The notes: a model not told the origin generated them from the sequence alone. A stretch of 64,000 bases of DNA from Aradus depressus (GCA_963662175.1 OY759214.1:8246001-8310000); one strand, 5' to 3'. Numbered from the stretch's first letter, positions 1 through 10,843 are shown. Program-made: numbers and translations.

Positions 1-256
1 CTAATAACTGCCATTGTAATGAATATATTGACATGGAATTTCATATGTACACTCAAAGCCCAGTAAGGACGTCACCTACAAATTTTCAGCGGAAGATGAG
101 GAGGGTCAGAGAGGGGGCTCAACTCAAAAGATCTAGTAACTACCGATGTAATCAATGTATCAACATAAAATTTAGGATTCAAAAGCCCCTATTGTAAGTC
201 AAATACTGAGTTTTAGCCCAAACGGTCGATTGGCTTTGGAGGGAGAGCGAAAACGC
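1..256 (-). repeat. ACTTCCCC-family repeat, truncated copy
   Basis: This copy reads in reverse. It ends with the block that on the plus strand reads TTTTAGCCCAAACGGTCGAT followed by a GGAGGGAGAGCGAAA block. It carries two of the family's internal modules, each built around a phrase like ACTGCCGATGTAATGAATGTAT and a tail about sets of bases near TTTTCAGC. The left part runs off the window. There is no coding capacity. The family is unclassified and is described in the findings. Confidence 0.75.
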
Positions 257-2400
257 AATCGATAAAAATATCATTCTGATGCGTAATCAGATACGTTTCA
301 GCCAAATCAGACCATAGAAAAAGGCGGTTTGGGGGGTGCGGACACTTATTTTAAAAGATACAATGCGAAATGGGGAAGTTTTTTTTTTTCAACAGAATGG
401 CTAATTGAGAAAGGATCCAATATTTCCAGACTTGGTTTTCCCACCTACTTTCCTCATATCAGATGCAGCTGGTACATCCTCTGAACAGAGATTGCATTTG
501 CAATTAAGTTGAGAAAGGGGGATCTGAGAAGTGGAGACGAGGTGAAGATCCGATAATGGGAGACCATGTTGATGGTCTGGTTAGAAGCTGGTAGGTAGTA
601 GATACCAGTTCAACAGAGATGCTAGCAACTAATCATAGTAAGGTATCGGCAGGTTATCGGGTATGTCAGGTTACAAATATGTACAATAACTGAAAATGAT
701 TAAAACCATCCAGTTAAAAATATTACCCTATTACTACAAAACAAAATGTCTGAAATGATTCTATTCACTCTACTACACAATAAAACTAATAAATCACCGG
801 CAATGTGTTCCACAGAAATTATTGGAATCTGAAGGTCGGAAAATATGATATTCCGTTGAAAACTCCACATAGAATTTCTAATAACTTGTAATTTTAATTA
901 AAATTTAATTACTTAATAGTTATTTAATAACTTCCCCTATACTTCGTATATGTTTTATTTTATTTATTTCCTTATATAAATTCAATCAATAGTAATTAGA
1001 TAGACTAGTTTTGAAATAAAACTTAATTGCTTTTAATAAATAGAAATTTAATTACTAGTGAAATAAAACAATAATTAGTACAACAAAAAATAGATAATAT
1101 AGGTATTACGAAAGAAATAGATAAATTCAGAATCTATCTAGTAGAAGAAAATAACTAATGAATGAATAAAACAATATTATTTACCTTATTTGAAACTATA
1201 AAAAAAAAAAAATTCAAGTTATTCTCAAGACTAATCTTCTTTTGTATTTAATTCAGGTAAACATTAATAATAAGGATAAAAACAATTAGGCTTAAGGTAT
1301 TCAATTTCAAGTTCATTTTATAATGAAACTCCAGTTTAAGTGTAATAAATATTATAGTTTGTAATTAGACTTCAAACTCGGATGTTGTAAACAAAGTGAA
1401 CTGAGTCCAGTGTTGCCACCTTAACTTTGGTTTTCTAGTATCCCCAGAGTGTTGGCCGCATTAGCGTTAGTTGTCTAGTACCCAAAGTGTTTTCTAAACA
1501 TGCAAAATGCGTACGATTAATAGTGAATGTTATTTTAAAAATTATTTTAATATTGTTAAATAATTTTCTAAATAGTAAAAAATGTAATTTTCTATTAGTT
1601 CTAAAACCTTTTCATTGCAACGCATAGCACGTACATGTGACAAAATATGTTTGCTTTTATTATTTTTTAAAGTGACTTTTACTAGTTTGGACATAACCAA
1701 TGTCCGATGAACTAATTAACACTTATGAAAAATTTCGTGTAAATCTGAGATCAGATGCGGCAGATATTGAGTAACAGACGAACAAACAAAGCAACTCAAA
1801 GACTGCTGAATTCAAAAGTAACGTCTAAAGTAAAAAAGATTCTGGAGGTTCTCGAAATAAAGTGACAATAACAATGGGATAAAAAAATAATTATTAAAAT
1901 AATTTAATTACAATAATAATTATTATTATCGCATTTCCTGTACAAATGAGTTTAAGCTACGCCATGTCTATGTTATTAATGTCCGCTTGCTTCGACCAGC
2001 TGAAGTCCTTTTTCACTTTAAACGCACCTAATATTTAAAAAAAAAAATATTTTATTACAAATTCTGTTTAAAATTTTGAACACATTTTCACTTTTTATAT
2101 TATTCTTATAGGTGATGTGTCTTCTTTAATCTCTTTCTTCTTTTAATTTTAGTTTTCATTCATAATTAGAAAAAAAAATTCTAATATATTGAACCATCTG
2201 TTGCCTGGTTGAGTTCATATGGAAACAGTGTTGCCACTTCCTTGAATAATATTGTTCCCATAAAAATTCCAAATTGTCGACGCCTTTCTTCTTTTCAAAA
2301 AATTTAATTTATACAATTATTTCACATAATGTGGGTGCTTTTTGTAAATCATAACCAATAAGCACATTAGTGGTTATACAACCTACCGGTATCTTACTAG
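257..2400. other. AT-rich tract with no recognisable gene
   Basis: About 2.1 kb of AT-rich DNA with long A and T runs and many stop codons in all frames. Two short phrases GTGTTGCCAC (near 1411 and 2228) recur, but I see no larger repeat. No splice-flanked coding stretch is visible. Confidence 0.6.
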
Positions 2401-2745
2401 GATTAGTAACCATACAGAGAGGAGGAGCGCGATCGTAAAGTGGTTAAAAGCAATGGTCTGCAATATGGTGTGGTCTTGAAGGTATATTGGTCCGAAGATG
2501 CTGTAGTGTTGACAGCCAGAGCTACAGACGGCCGGATGTTTGTCTTTCGATACAGGCTACACTAAACAAACAGCATCTGGTTGGTGCGAGGGGTCGTAGA
2601 CAAGGAACCTATAGAAAACGAGAAAATCACCCACCATGTAATTCCCCAGCTCAAATGATACGTCATCAAGTAAGTTTTCGCTCTTTCTTTAATGTTTTTT
2701 ACTCCTTTGCCTCAAATGACTGAAAGAGAGAGAAGTGTCTTTAGG
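2401..2745. other. Base-balanced unidentified stretch
   Basis: This stretch is less AT-rich than its surroundings and has a 78-codon open frame on the plus strand (2487-2723) starting at a non-canonical or chance start. The predicted peptide has no motif I know. It could be a decayed retroelement piece. I do not call it a gene. Confidence 0.35.
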
Positions 2746-2749
2746 GTTA

Positions 2750-3340
2750 AAGTGAGGTGAACCATGTAGGAGTGAAATAACAGTGGAATGTATGCGCAAA
2801 GGTACTTTTGTTTATTTATATGTTTATATGTCCAAAATAACATTAAATTGAAGAATGGCCACAATATTTAAAAAGAAAAGAGACTAAAGTAGATGTAAAA
2901 TTAGTTTGTAAGATTTTTATTGTAAGTAATTTGATTTTTTATTTCATTTTGATATTATTTTTAATGTAGGTTTAGTTAAATAAACCCAATATTTGTTCTC
3001 GTATTCAATGCTATTCATTTATCTGAGAACCCAGTAAGATAATTCATACCTTTGGATTGGATTGATCATTTTTGAAATTTTAGGATAACAATATGGCATC
3101 TCATTATTATATTTAGCAGAAATCCAATTGAAATAATTATTAATTACATTTTTTTTAAATACGTGCACTTTCTTCAAAATTGTAAGTTTTGAACTTTCGA
3201 TATTGTTTTAGGGCCCTTTTCGGAAATTACTGTCAAAATCAAAATTGAGAAGATCAGCTATAATTTCTACAGGAAATGTGGTAATTTTATTATTTATTAC
3301 TTGTTTATTTTATTATTTCTATTATTTTCATTTTTATTTT
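2750..3340 (+). repeat. AT-rich interspersed repeat (CCCAATATTTGTTCTC family), copy 1
   Basis: Four copies of this roughly 600-bp family occur in the window (here, 5600-6480 reversed, 12670-13335 and 18890-19480). Shared landmarks in order are GCGCAAAGGTACTTTT, AATGGCCA, AAATAAACCCAATATTTGTT, ACCTTTGGATTGGATTG, ATGGCATCTC, CGTGCACTTTCTTCAAAAT and GGGCCCTTTTCGGAAA. No protein motif or clear terminal repeats were seen, so the class is unknown. Confidence 0.75.
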
Positions 3341-3364
3341 ACATAACATTTTATTATCACAATA

Positions 3365-3625
3365 TATGGAAGATATGTAATCGTTCAGTTTTCACCAGAA
3401 TTTCATATTTTCCAACCTCCTGATTTCCAAAGCAGAAGCAAAAAAAAAATGTGTACGCTTAGCTGTGAATCCCGATATAATGTCGATACGAAATTTTATA
3501 TGTAAATTAAAAATCCCGTATGCCTATTATATTCTTCAAAATCGGTCAAACAGAAGAGGGCATCAGAGGACGGGAGAGCACATCAAAAACCCTTTTTAAA
3601 ACCCTAATTGCTGCCCTTCCAAAGA
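3365..3625 (-). repeat. ACTTCCCC-family repeat fragment
   Basis: A reverse-oriented fragment containing the family's GTTTTCACCAGAATTTCAT and TTTTCCAACCTCCTG blocks, then a decayed internal module with GTCGATACGAAATTTTATAT. The hairpin end is degraded. Confidence 0.6.
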
Positions 3626-3697
3626 ATGTATCGATCATATTCCGAAGAGCTGCCACCCTAGTCATGACTAGTGGCACAGATGATATATAAAAGTAAT

Positions 3698-3918
3698 GAG
3701 GGCGCTGGTAGCTCAGTGGTATGCGTGCTTGCCTTCTGAGATCAAGATCGTGGGTTCGAAACCCGACCGAGGCCCTTAGTTTGTTTTATGTGAGAGGTAA
3801 AATAAACTTAACACGCCGTCATCCGGATGGGATGTTAAGCGATGGTCCCGAGCCTGTACGATGTCAGATATTCGTTAAAGACCCTGTCCTAGGTGAATAA
3901 ACTCAAAAATTGTAATAA
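3698..3918 (+). repeat. tRNA-derived SINE (family 1), 3'-truncated
   Basis: The head GAGGGCGCTGGTAGCTCAGT resembles a tRNA, with an A box at TGGTAGCTCAGTGG and a B box GGGTTCGAAACCC about 40 bases further on. These would form an internal RNA polymerase III promoter. The anticodon arm does not fold properly, so it is not a working tRNA gene. A body shared by all copies follows (AAATAAACTTAA, GGGACGTTAAGCGATGGT). The 3' third, with GAGTGACGAAAGAGCGCTCT, is missing. Confidence 0.85.
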
Positions 3919-4055
3919 CCCAATGTAAAGATAGTAGATAGTCCCTGGCTCAATTGGTTTTAAAGGGACAGGCAGAATTCGTGCTGAAGAAGACAACTGC
4001 CGATGATTCACCGACATTAAGGACGATTACATAACTTAGCCTATACTCCGAATAA

Positions 4056-4081
4056 GGGGGTGGGGTGGGGGGGGGGGGGGG
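4056..4081. repeat. G-rich tract
   Basis: Runs of 5, 4 and 15 guanines separated by single T bases. It could form a G-quadruplex. It lies at the edge of an ACTTCCCC-family region, whose internal modules contain C-rich or G-rich stretches that appear prone to expansion. Confidence 0.7.
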
Positions 4082-4384
4082 ATTAATGAATATAACTGTG
4101 CTAAAGAAGCTGTGAGATTGTGAGATTGGTGGACACGGTGCTTCGCCTCAGACCTATCTAGTGAGGGGGTTATCAAGCCATTAATTTTCTCCATCTCCTC
4201 CAAATAGAGTTAGACTCCAATTTGTTAATTTCACCTTTAAAGGGAGGGGGGCGACAGGGTAAGGCCAGTGATTGGTTGGCTCCTCAGCCCCAGGCATATC
4301 GAATTTATTCACAGATAAACGGTAAACGTTTTTACTTCCACAGCTATACACAATGGCATAGGGGAAGTTATGTAATCGGTGCAC

Positions 4385-4975
4385 AACTCTGTTGAGTAAG
4401 TTTTCGCTCTCCCCCTGAACCCTTCTTCCCTTCGGCAGATTTGGCTGAACATTATAAATGCTGTGCTCAGGGGCTTCTCAACTCTCATATAAAAAATATG
4501 TCGGTGAATCACCAGTTATATACTTCCCCTGCAAAATGTGTCGATACATTTATTACATCGGCAGTTACTAGGGTATTTAGCCGGAAGGGATTTAAGGTCG
4601 AGCCCCTAACTCTTGTCCTCATTCCCTACAAACGATTTCGCAAAAAATTAGTAGTTGCCGTGCTTATCTGATTTTGAATTTAAATATAAAATTTCGTGTC
4701 AATACATTCATTCTATCGAGAGTTATTAGAGTTTTTGAGTTAAGCCTCCTCCTAATCCATCTTTCCCTTTGGCCGATTTAGCTGAAAATTACTAGATTTC
4801 GTCCTAAGAGGGTTCTGGATACACATATAATATTACGTGTCGATACATTCGTTATATCGGATGTTATTGTGTTTACAGACACACACATATACACGAACAT
4901 GAAATTCCTGTGAAAACCCAACCTCGAATTACGGACAGATTACATAACTTTTCCTATACTTCGTATAAAAATGGT
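4385..4975 (+). repeat. ACTTCCCC-family repeat, near full-length but rearranged
   Basis: A forward copy with TAAGTTTTCGCTCTCCC at the left. Three degenerate internal modules follow, each with a GTGTCGATACATTC-like phrase, a GTTATTAG phrase and a C-rich stretch ending in GATTTGGCTGAAAAT. It ends in GATTACATAACTTTTCCTAT. A second GTCGGTGAATCACC start lies inside it at about 4499, so this may be two fused copies. Confidence 0.7.
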
Positions 4976-5045
4976 TCCTAAAACTAAGGATCTTGAAGTA
5001 TTTAAGTTTTGAACACATACAATGAAAGTAGTTATGGAGGATAAA

Positions 5046-5324
5046 TAGTTATTGTGAATCATGACCGAGCTTTAACTACAGGTCATATCGCCTAATACCA
5101 GAGCGCTCATCCCCGAATCTACTCTGGAAGTCCTAAATTTTGCCTACCCACGTTTAGTTATCTTGGGGTCTTTAATGAGACTTGACATCGCACTTTAATG
5201 TTTCATCCGAAGGATGGCGTGCTCAATGTTTCTTTTTTTTCAGCTCTCAGATAAAAAAGCCAAGTGACTCAGCCTAATTTCGAACACATGATCTTGAGTT
5301 TATCCTCTGAACTACCTGGCCCTC
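5046..5324 (-). repeat. tRNA-derived SINE (family 1), diverged copy
   Basis: A reverse copy that is clearly older than the others. The tRNA-like head is at the right end (GAACTACCTGGCCCTC). The GCTTTAACTA and CAGAGCGCTC blocks of the 3' part are at the left. The B box is damaged. No target-site duplication was recognised. Confidence 0.8.
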
Positions 5325-5844
5325 ATTATATATCTTGTAAACGTACTCAACATGGACACAGGAAGTACAATGCGTCAAGGCTAGCAATATAAAGAGATAC
5401 AAAAGAAATTCTTAATCTTGATAAAAGTTTGAAAGGACAACTTAAGTATTTCAGTTACAAATCTTGTCAAAGACCTCCAAAAGTCTCCCAGGAGTTGAAG
5501 AAAGTCAAACAGAAGAACTGACGTTTCCCAACATCTCATTGTCAAACTTCACCTCCAACTTAATAAGACACAAGAATTTTCAAATTGAAATCATCACTCA
5601 CAGAAAAATTCATTTAAACTAACTTTATTTTTTATTAAATGTAAAGTTATTTGTAAAAAGTTAATTAAAAGCTAATCCAAAGGTATCAATTATCTTACTG
5701 GGTTCACAGGGAAATGAATAGCATAGAATAAGAGAACAAATATTGGGTTTATGTACCTAAACCTACATTATAAATAAAGATGTTTGTTAGCGACTGTAGA
5801 ATTCAAAATTCTGGGGGTATTGAGGGTCAGTCAATGAAGAAAAC

Positions 5845-5902
5845 ACTATTCAAATGCCAACGTTTCGATATATTTCATATCATCATCAGGGCTATGAATA
5901 TA
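5845..5902 (-). ncRNA. Hammerhead-like ribozyme core (left arm)
   Basis: Reading the minus strand, the order is TATTCATAGCC, then CTGATGA, then a possible stem II GATAT-GAAAT-ATATC, then GAAA, a tiny stem III ACGT, a U at the cleavage position, and GGC...GAATA, which can pair back with the first segment as stem I. All conserved core bases (CUGANGA and GAAA) are present. One extra U sits between the core and stem II. A very short stem III is a known feature of retroelement hammerheads. Activity is untested. Confidence 0.5.
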
Positions 5903-5936
5903 GATGGTTGAAGAGAAGGCCTTCTCCTCAACCATC

Positions 5937-5993
5937 TATATTCATAGCCCTGATGATGATATGAAATATATCGAAACTTTGGCATTTGAATAG
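5937..5993 (+). ncRNA. Hammerhead-like ribozyme core (right arm, mutated stem III)
   Basis: The mirror copy of the left-arm motif. CTGATGA is at 5950-5956 and GAAA at 5973-5976. Here the bases after GAAA are CTTT instead of CGTT, which breaks the short stem III. It is therefore probably the weaker of the two. Confidence 0.45.
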
Positions 5994-6554
5994 TGTTTTC
6001 TTCATTGACTGACCCTCAATACCCCCAGAATTTTAAATTATAAATAAAATCAAAATATCAATATCAAATAAAAAATCAAATTTACTTACAATAAAAATGT
6101 TACAAACTAACTTCTACATCTACTTTAGTCTCTTTTATTTTTATATATTGTGGCCATTCTTCAATTCAATGTTATTTTGGGCATATAAACATATAAATGA
6201 ATAAAAGTACCTCTTTTGCGCATCTACTTCACTGTTAATCTTCACTCCTACATGGTTCACTCTAAAAACACTTCTCTCCCTAGACAGTCCACCTTCACAT
6301 CTCTCCTTAGACTGTCTCTCTCTCTATTCAAACAGCTGATCGTCGTCTTTTGTCTCCATTCATTGGTGGTTCACATTTCGTTTTAAAACAAAATGCGACT
6401 AGTCCATCTTTGTATATTTATTCACTATTTAATTTACTTCTCAACTCCTAACAGCTGTTTTTATACAAATAATAATAATTTATTTTTTAATATATTACTA
6501 ATTTTAATGTGATGTAAATTTTTTACATCACATCTCATTACTAAGTATTTATGT

Positions 6555-6810
6555 TTACCATACATACCCCCTTAAATATACATAGTTTTCAACAGACTAA
6601 AATGTTTTCCGACCTCCTGGTTACCAAAAATTAAAAATAAATGTATGTGTATCTGGGTCTTTGAACACTGCCGATGTAATGAATGTATTTACACAAAATT
6701 TTATATGTCTATTGAGAATCCTCTAAGGACGAAACCAGTTGTTTTTCAGCCAAATTGGCCAAAACAACTGTAATCGATGTATTGAACGAAATTTTATAGT
6801 TACTTACTTA
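6555..6810 (-). repeat. ACTTCCCC-family repeat fragment
   Basis: A reverse fragment with TTTTCCGACCTCCTGGTT, ACTGCCGATGTAATGAATGT and a TTTTCAGCCAAATTGGCC module. Next to it at 6520-6535 is an unrelated short palindrome, GATGTAAATTTTTTACATCA. Confidence 0.65.
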
Positions 6811-6956
6811 AACAATACATTCTCATTACTTAGAATACATTCTCATTACTACCCTGAGTAATGAGAGTGGTTAGATAGGAAATTAAATTAAAGAGGCCAT
6901 ATTTCTTTACAAATATACGTTAAATGTATAATTTAAAATGTAATACGTATGTGCAA

Positions 6957-7205
6957 TTTATCACCGGCAATTTTGATCCCCAACACGAATTAAATAAGTT
7001 TTAGCTCTCCCTCTAAAACCAATCGACCGTTTTAGATAAAATACAATATTTGACTTACAAATGGGACTTCTCATAGCAAGATAAAACTTCGTATCGAAAC
7101 TTACACAGATACACACATATGCAACATCGAATTTCTGGTCGATTACATAACTTTCCCAAAGGTACTTCGTATATCTGGGAAAGTACCTAATATAAAATAA
7201 TGAAA
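6957..7205 (+). repeat. ACTTCCCC-family repeat, internally deleted copy
   Basis: The copy starts with TCACCGGCAATTTTGATCCC and the GCTCTCCCTCTAAAACCAAT block. It then jumps to the 3' end with CGATTACATAACTTTCCC and a degraded terminal hairpin GGTACTTCGTATATCTGGGA. The middle modules are missing. Confidence 0.7.
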
Positions 7206-7480
7206 GTTACAAACTGAGGTTCCGAAACCAGTTTTCCCGATTTATTTCTTTATTTCACCTTACAGAAGACATAACCACCAGCGGGACATTTACATCGCCC
7301 AAATGGACCCGAAATATTGCTAAGTGTATAAATAAAAATTTAAAAAAAAAAAAAGTTAGAATTACAAAACCCGATGTGGTGAACCTGATAGTCGACTGTT
7401 GCAACAAAGTTTGTATCGACATGCATCCTCCATTTTGTTTTTGTGGTTCTATAACGAGATGGGCTGTTGATGTCCTAAAT
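7206..7480. other. No recognisable feature
   Basis: Short AT-rich spacer between repeat copies, with an A run near 7340-7352. Nothing was identified. Confidence 0.5.
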
Positions 7481-7491
7481 TTTGCCTAACT

Positions 7492-7685
7492 AGACTCCCA
7501 GTTTCCTTAACGAATCTAAGAACGTCCTCCTCTGTGATTACATATTTACAAAAAATGAGGAATCTCGTCTGAGCATATACCCACTCAGGAAGTGTGCCGT
7601 CGTCTCGTCTTCTTCTCCACATCTGTCACATGTGGGACTGTCCTTGATTCCTACAGTGTGTAGGACTGATACGTCTGTATTAATT
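7492..7685 (-). pseudogene. LINE C-terminal zinc-finger remnant (family Z1)
   Basis: The minus strand encodes SPTCDRCGEEDETTAHFL, the Cys-X2-Cys...His pattern found after the reverse transcriptase in many non-LTR retrotransposons. It is preceded by DVSVLHTVGIKD. Stops then interrupt the frame, and downstream the third codon position drifts. The same family recurs at 25451-25622 with DKCGEEDETADHFLGRCH. The upstream reverse transcriptase is absent. Confidence 0.7.
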
Positions 7686-8079
7686 ATTTGATAGCGTTGT
7701 TATTGTTTTTTTTTCCAACAACAGAAATGTAAAGCATCGTTCTGTTGAAAATGCGTTTTGTACCTTGTAAGTTTAGTGCACACAAGAACAGAAGACAAAT
7801 TCACTATCTGAACTATAAATTGTTACAAATGACTATTGGAATATTTAATCTTTTTGAAAAATGAATAATACCGATGAGTGGGCTTCCTTTCTACAAATCA
7901 GAAAAAAAGATTGATGACCTGGCCCTTCTCTTATCAAAGGGAGGTGGTCCCGTTCTATCAACTAATTTGTATCAATGAGATTCAATGTTTCTCTATTCAA
8001 TCAAATAGTATGGATCAGTCAGAAATTTAGGACCGGTGCACGATGGTAGTAGGGTAGTTTGTTGGGTGGGTGGGTTGTC

Positions 8080-8216
8080 TCATGTGTAGACTGAGAAGAG
8101 AAGAGGGCTCAATGAACTGCCTTGAGGGACACCAGCTGTCACCAGATATAGACAGCAGTACTCAGCTCTCTGGGAAACTCTGAAATATCGCTCTTAAGAG
8201 GCCGGGAAAGCTTGTT
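8080..8216 (-). pseudogene. LINE reverse transcriptase fragment (Jockey-like), motif B region
   Basis: The minus strand encodes YFRVSQRAEY and then TAGVPQGSSLSPLLFSVYT before a stop codon (8080-8082). GVPQGSxLSPLLF is the conserved motif B of non-LTR reverse transcriptases. The catalytic YADD box and everything else are missing. It is too short for family assignment beyond Jockey-like. Confidence 0.8.
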
Positions 8217-8459
8217 TAACAGTTTTTTTTTTAATGGTATCATAATTCAGTTTCCTCGCTTTTTCATCACAATTTTTCAAGTGTTGTTTATACAAACTTT
8301 TAATGGACCTAACTTTCATGTTTCTCTTGAACGATAAACGAGATAAAATAGACATATTGCTGGAAAGTTAAGGAATTCAGAAAGAGCAATATTTCGATTT
8401 CAGGATTCGTACAATGCGCAATGTTGAAACGGATATGGACTTGAGCACTCGAACTCTGG

Positions 8460-8700
8460 GTTCTGCCGAAGTTTCCACCTAATCAAACATTTTTTCAAAT
8501 AAAAGTTGTAGAAAAGACTGAAATACATATTTTATAAAGAATACAATTTTTCATAGATCGTCCGGTTTTAAAGATGCCGAAAACCTCTCTGCAGTTTTGA
8601 AAATCATATTTTTAGATGTTTCTTTAATTTATCCAAAAACGGTTAATCCAATCGAAAAATTGGTTCTTACCAAAAATGTTCCTTATTAAATTCCCAATCG
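8460..8700 (+). repeat. Interspersed repeat, partner of 56160-56400
   Basis: Landmarks are AAAAGTTGTAGAAAAGACTG, TCGTCCGGTTTTAAAGATG, CCGAAAACC and AAAAATGTTCCTTATTAAAT. The same blocks appear reversed at 56160-56400. No coding or terminal repeats were noticed. Confidence 0.65.
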
Positions 8701-8715
8701 CTAATAAGTCTTCAG

Positions 8716-9420
8716 ATTTCAGATAGGATGAATACGACTACAGTTATAGCGCCTCAAACAATTAAAAATAAATTTCCGTAGGAAATATTTCAAAATGATT
8801 AAATTGTATCGCGTAGCAACGAATGCGATGTGGTCATTACAGGACTTTATTATACCAACCACTTTCAGAATTACGCTGTACAATTGACAACTCATTATTT
8901 GTAGGCCAGCATGAAATGATTTTGAGACGAGGAAGGGGGGGAGAGAGTGATCTCTATATATTTTCGACAAAACTGTTTTGTAATGATCTCTTCCTTTTTT
9001 TCATTCAACCAATGAATCTCCAAATCTGTTGTTCGTTCTCAATGGGATAAAGATAAACCCTCGTTTCCCGACTTTAATAAAAGCGTATCTACTCTTATAT
9101 CGATATATCGAGTATAAGAAGGATATATATTTTTTGCCTTAGATTTGATAAAGGGGGGAGAGGGGGATGCGATACTAGGTTGGGGCGATGTGAGAAAGTC
9201 ACCCCCTTTTCAATTTCCTCGAGGGCAGCCCTCTCAACAAAGCCGACACTGCCCCCGCCTGAGCTGAGGGTGAGTCTGTAAGGTGAACCCTAGCTTCCTC
9301 CCTCTTTCTACCTGCTACTACAGATAGGGAGGGGCATGGAAAGTCCATCATTAGCTACCTACATTCTTATTTTTCAATATTCTACTGAAATACCCCCCCC
9401 CCCTCCCCCGCCATCAAAAT
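8716..9420. other. Unidentified stretch
   Basis: Mixed-composition sequence with short open frames on both strands (for example 8823-9050) that share no recognisable motif. A pyrimidine-rich block lies at 9393-9412. I see no gene. Confidence 0.45.
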
Positions 9421-9423
9421 ATC

Positions 9424-9771
9424 GCCGTTTTCGCTCTCCCACAAAGCTAATCAACTGTATGGATTAAACCTTAAAACTTACACAGTGGTTTCAGAATGCT
9501 CATACTAAATTTTGTGTCGATATATCACCAGTTATTACGATATTTGAGACGACCCCCCTTCTCTGGTCTTCCCCTTCCCTTCGACTCATTTCGCGGAAAA
9601 ATAATAGTTAGAATCCTTATAGAATTTTTAATTTAAATATAAAATTTCATGTACATTCATTACATCGGAAGTTATTAGAAATTTTAAGTTGAGCCCCCCT
9701 CCCCTTCAGCTGATTCCACTGAAAATTGATAGCTGTCGTCCTTATAAAGCTATGAATTTACATATGAAATT
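9424..9771 (+). repeat. ACTTCCCC-family repeat, left part of a copy split by a LINE
   Basis: The forward copy begins with the TTTTCGCTCTCCC block and runs through two internal modules to TTTACATATGAAATT, where a LINE is inserted. It resumes at 10844. Confidence 0.8.
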
Positions 9772-9775
9772 ATTT

Positions 9776-10788
9776 TCTCTATTGCAAGCTGTCTCTGATC
9801 CGAAAATAATTTACACTGACGGATCCAGATCGGAAACTTCCACGGCCTGTGCCTTCGTAGATAACAACAGCACATATAAATATAAGCTCCACCCACTCTG
9901 TAGTATATTTACAGCAGAATTGAAGGCTATAGCGCTGGCTCTGTACTCCGTTATGACAGTCACTGAAAAGACCATAGTCAAGACTCACTCAGTGCCTTGC
10001 ACAGTCTCGACATGTTCCCCAATCATCCAATAGTTCACCAAATCCATAGGTATCATACCATGTTAATACAGGCAGCAAAAACGGTGCTATACGTGTGGGT
10101 CCCGGCTCACACCGGTGTTTCTGGCAACGAAAGAGCGGACAAAGCAGCAAAAGATGCAAAAGACCTCCCTGAAGTCTGTCCTGTCCCCCTGACTCCCAAT
10201 GAGTTACTTCGACCGATAGCAGCCAAAATTCATTGGGGATGGCAAAGCATGTGGGACGAAGTGGATATGAACAAGTTAAGAATGTTGAAGGTGGAGTGTA
10301 CAACCCTGGAAGAGTTCATCGAGAGGCAACAGAAGAGTGGAGGTGGTGTTGGGAAGGCTCCGGATGGGCCACACCAGATTTACCAAAGCATGTGGGACGT
10401 AGTGGATATGGACAAGCTAAGAATGTTGAAGCGGAGTGTACAACCCTGGAAGAGTTCATCGAGGGACAACAGAAAAGAGGAGGTGGTGTTGGGAAGGCTC
10501 CGGATGGGCCACACCAGACTTACCCACGGCTACATCATGTCTAGAGAAGGGCCCCAGCAGTGTGCCGCCTGCGGCTACATCCTCACTGTCAGACATATCA
10601 TAGAGGAGTGCCGCGCCTATGAGCATCTCATGGACAAGTACAACATCCCTCGCAATCTGTCGGAGGCTCTCGGGGACGACAAGTCTGTTATAGACCAATT
10701 AATTCCCTTCCTCAAAGAACCCGGACTGTACTATAACATAAAGTATTTCTTGTTTATCTATTTGTTATATAGTTTTTACTACATTTGA
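9776..10788 (+). pseudogene. LINE RNase H plus C-terminal zinc-finger coding remnant, frameshifted
   Basis: Frame 1 (to 10033) encodes IIYTDGSRSE and FTAELKAIALAL, the first half of RNase H with its Asp and Glu active-site residues. After a frameshift near 9990-10000, a second frame (9997-10788) encodes WVPAHTGVSGNERADKAAK, the RNase H C-terminal motif with its His and Asp. It then carries RLTHGYIMSREGPQQCAACG and HIIEEC, the usual zinc-finger tail, and ends at FLKEPGLYYNI...stop. A 141-bp in-frame tandem duplication sits in the linker. The enzyme would process RNA in RNA-DNA hybrids if intact. Confidence 0.88.
10243..10524 (+). repeat. 141-bp in-frame tandem duplication inside the LINE
   Basis: Two adjacent copies start at CAAAGCATGTGGGAC (10243 and 10384). 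The spacing of 141 bases is 47 codons, so the frame is kept. The copies differ at a handful of sites, which suggests the duplication is not brand new. It doubles the linker between RNase H and the zinc finger. Confidence 0.9.
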
Positions 10789-10843
10789 AGGGCGATGATA
10801 ACCTTGCAGTTTTTTGCCCTTAAAAATCATATCATATCATCAT

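Larger units (their letters stand above)
5780..6036. mobile_element. Long hairpin element, probably a Penelope-like terminal repeat in inverted pair
   Basis: The two arms (about 5799-5917 and 5922-6034) are near-perfect reverse complements around a centre near 5920, giving a hairpin with arms of about 115 bp. The insertion is flanked by a 12-bp direct duplication ATTATAAATAAA (5768-5779 and 6037-6048) and sits inside an AT-rich repeat. Each arm carries a hammerhead-like core, CTGATGA followed by CGAAAC. Penelope-like elements are known to carry hammerhead motifs in their terminal repeats and often occur as inverted pairs. That assignment is an inference. No coding sequence is present. Confidence 0.75.
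5600..6480 (-). repeat. AT-rich interspersed repeat, copy 2, split by a hairpin insertion
   Basis: A reverse copy of the CCCAATATTTGTTCTC family. The left part runs to about 5779 and the right part resumes at 6037 with ATTATAAATAAA duplicated on both sides of an insertion. The right end carries CAAACAGCTGATCG and CTCAACTCCTAACAGCTGTT, so this copy extends further at its start than copy 1. Confidence 0.75.
9772..10843 (+). mobile_element. 5'-truncated I-type LINE 3' end with RNase H
   Basis: The insertion is bounded by the 12-bp duplication ACATATGAAATT (9760-9771 and 10844-10855) within an older repeat, so it is younger than that repeat. It contains the RNase H domain and C-terminal zinc-binding region of an I-clade-like non-LTR retrotransposon, then a short 3' UTR ending in an ATCAT-repeat tail (about 10825-10843) instead of poly(A). 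The reverse transcriptase and endonuclease are missing, as expected after incomplete reverse transcription. Confidence 0.9.

Noticed and set aside
3698..3775. tRNA gene
   Set aside because: A and B boxes are present, but the anticodon arm does not form and the unit continues into a repeated body. It is the head of a SINE.
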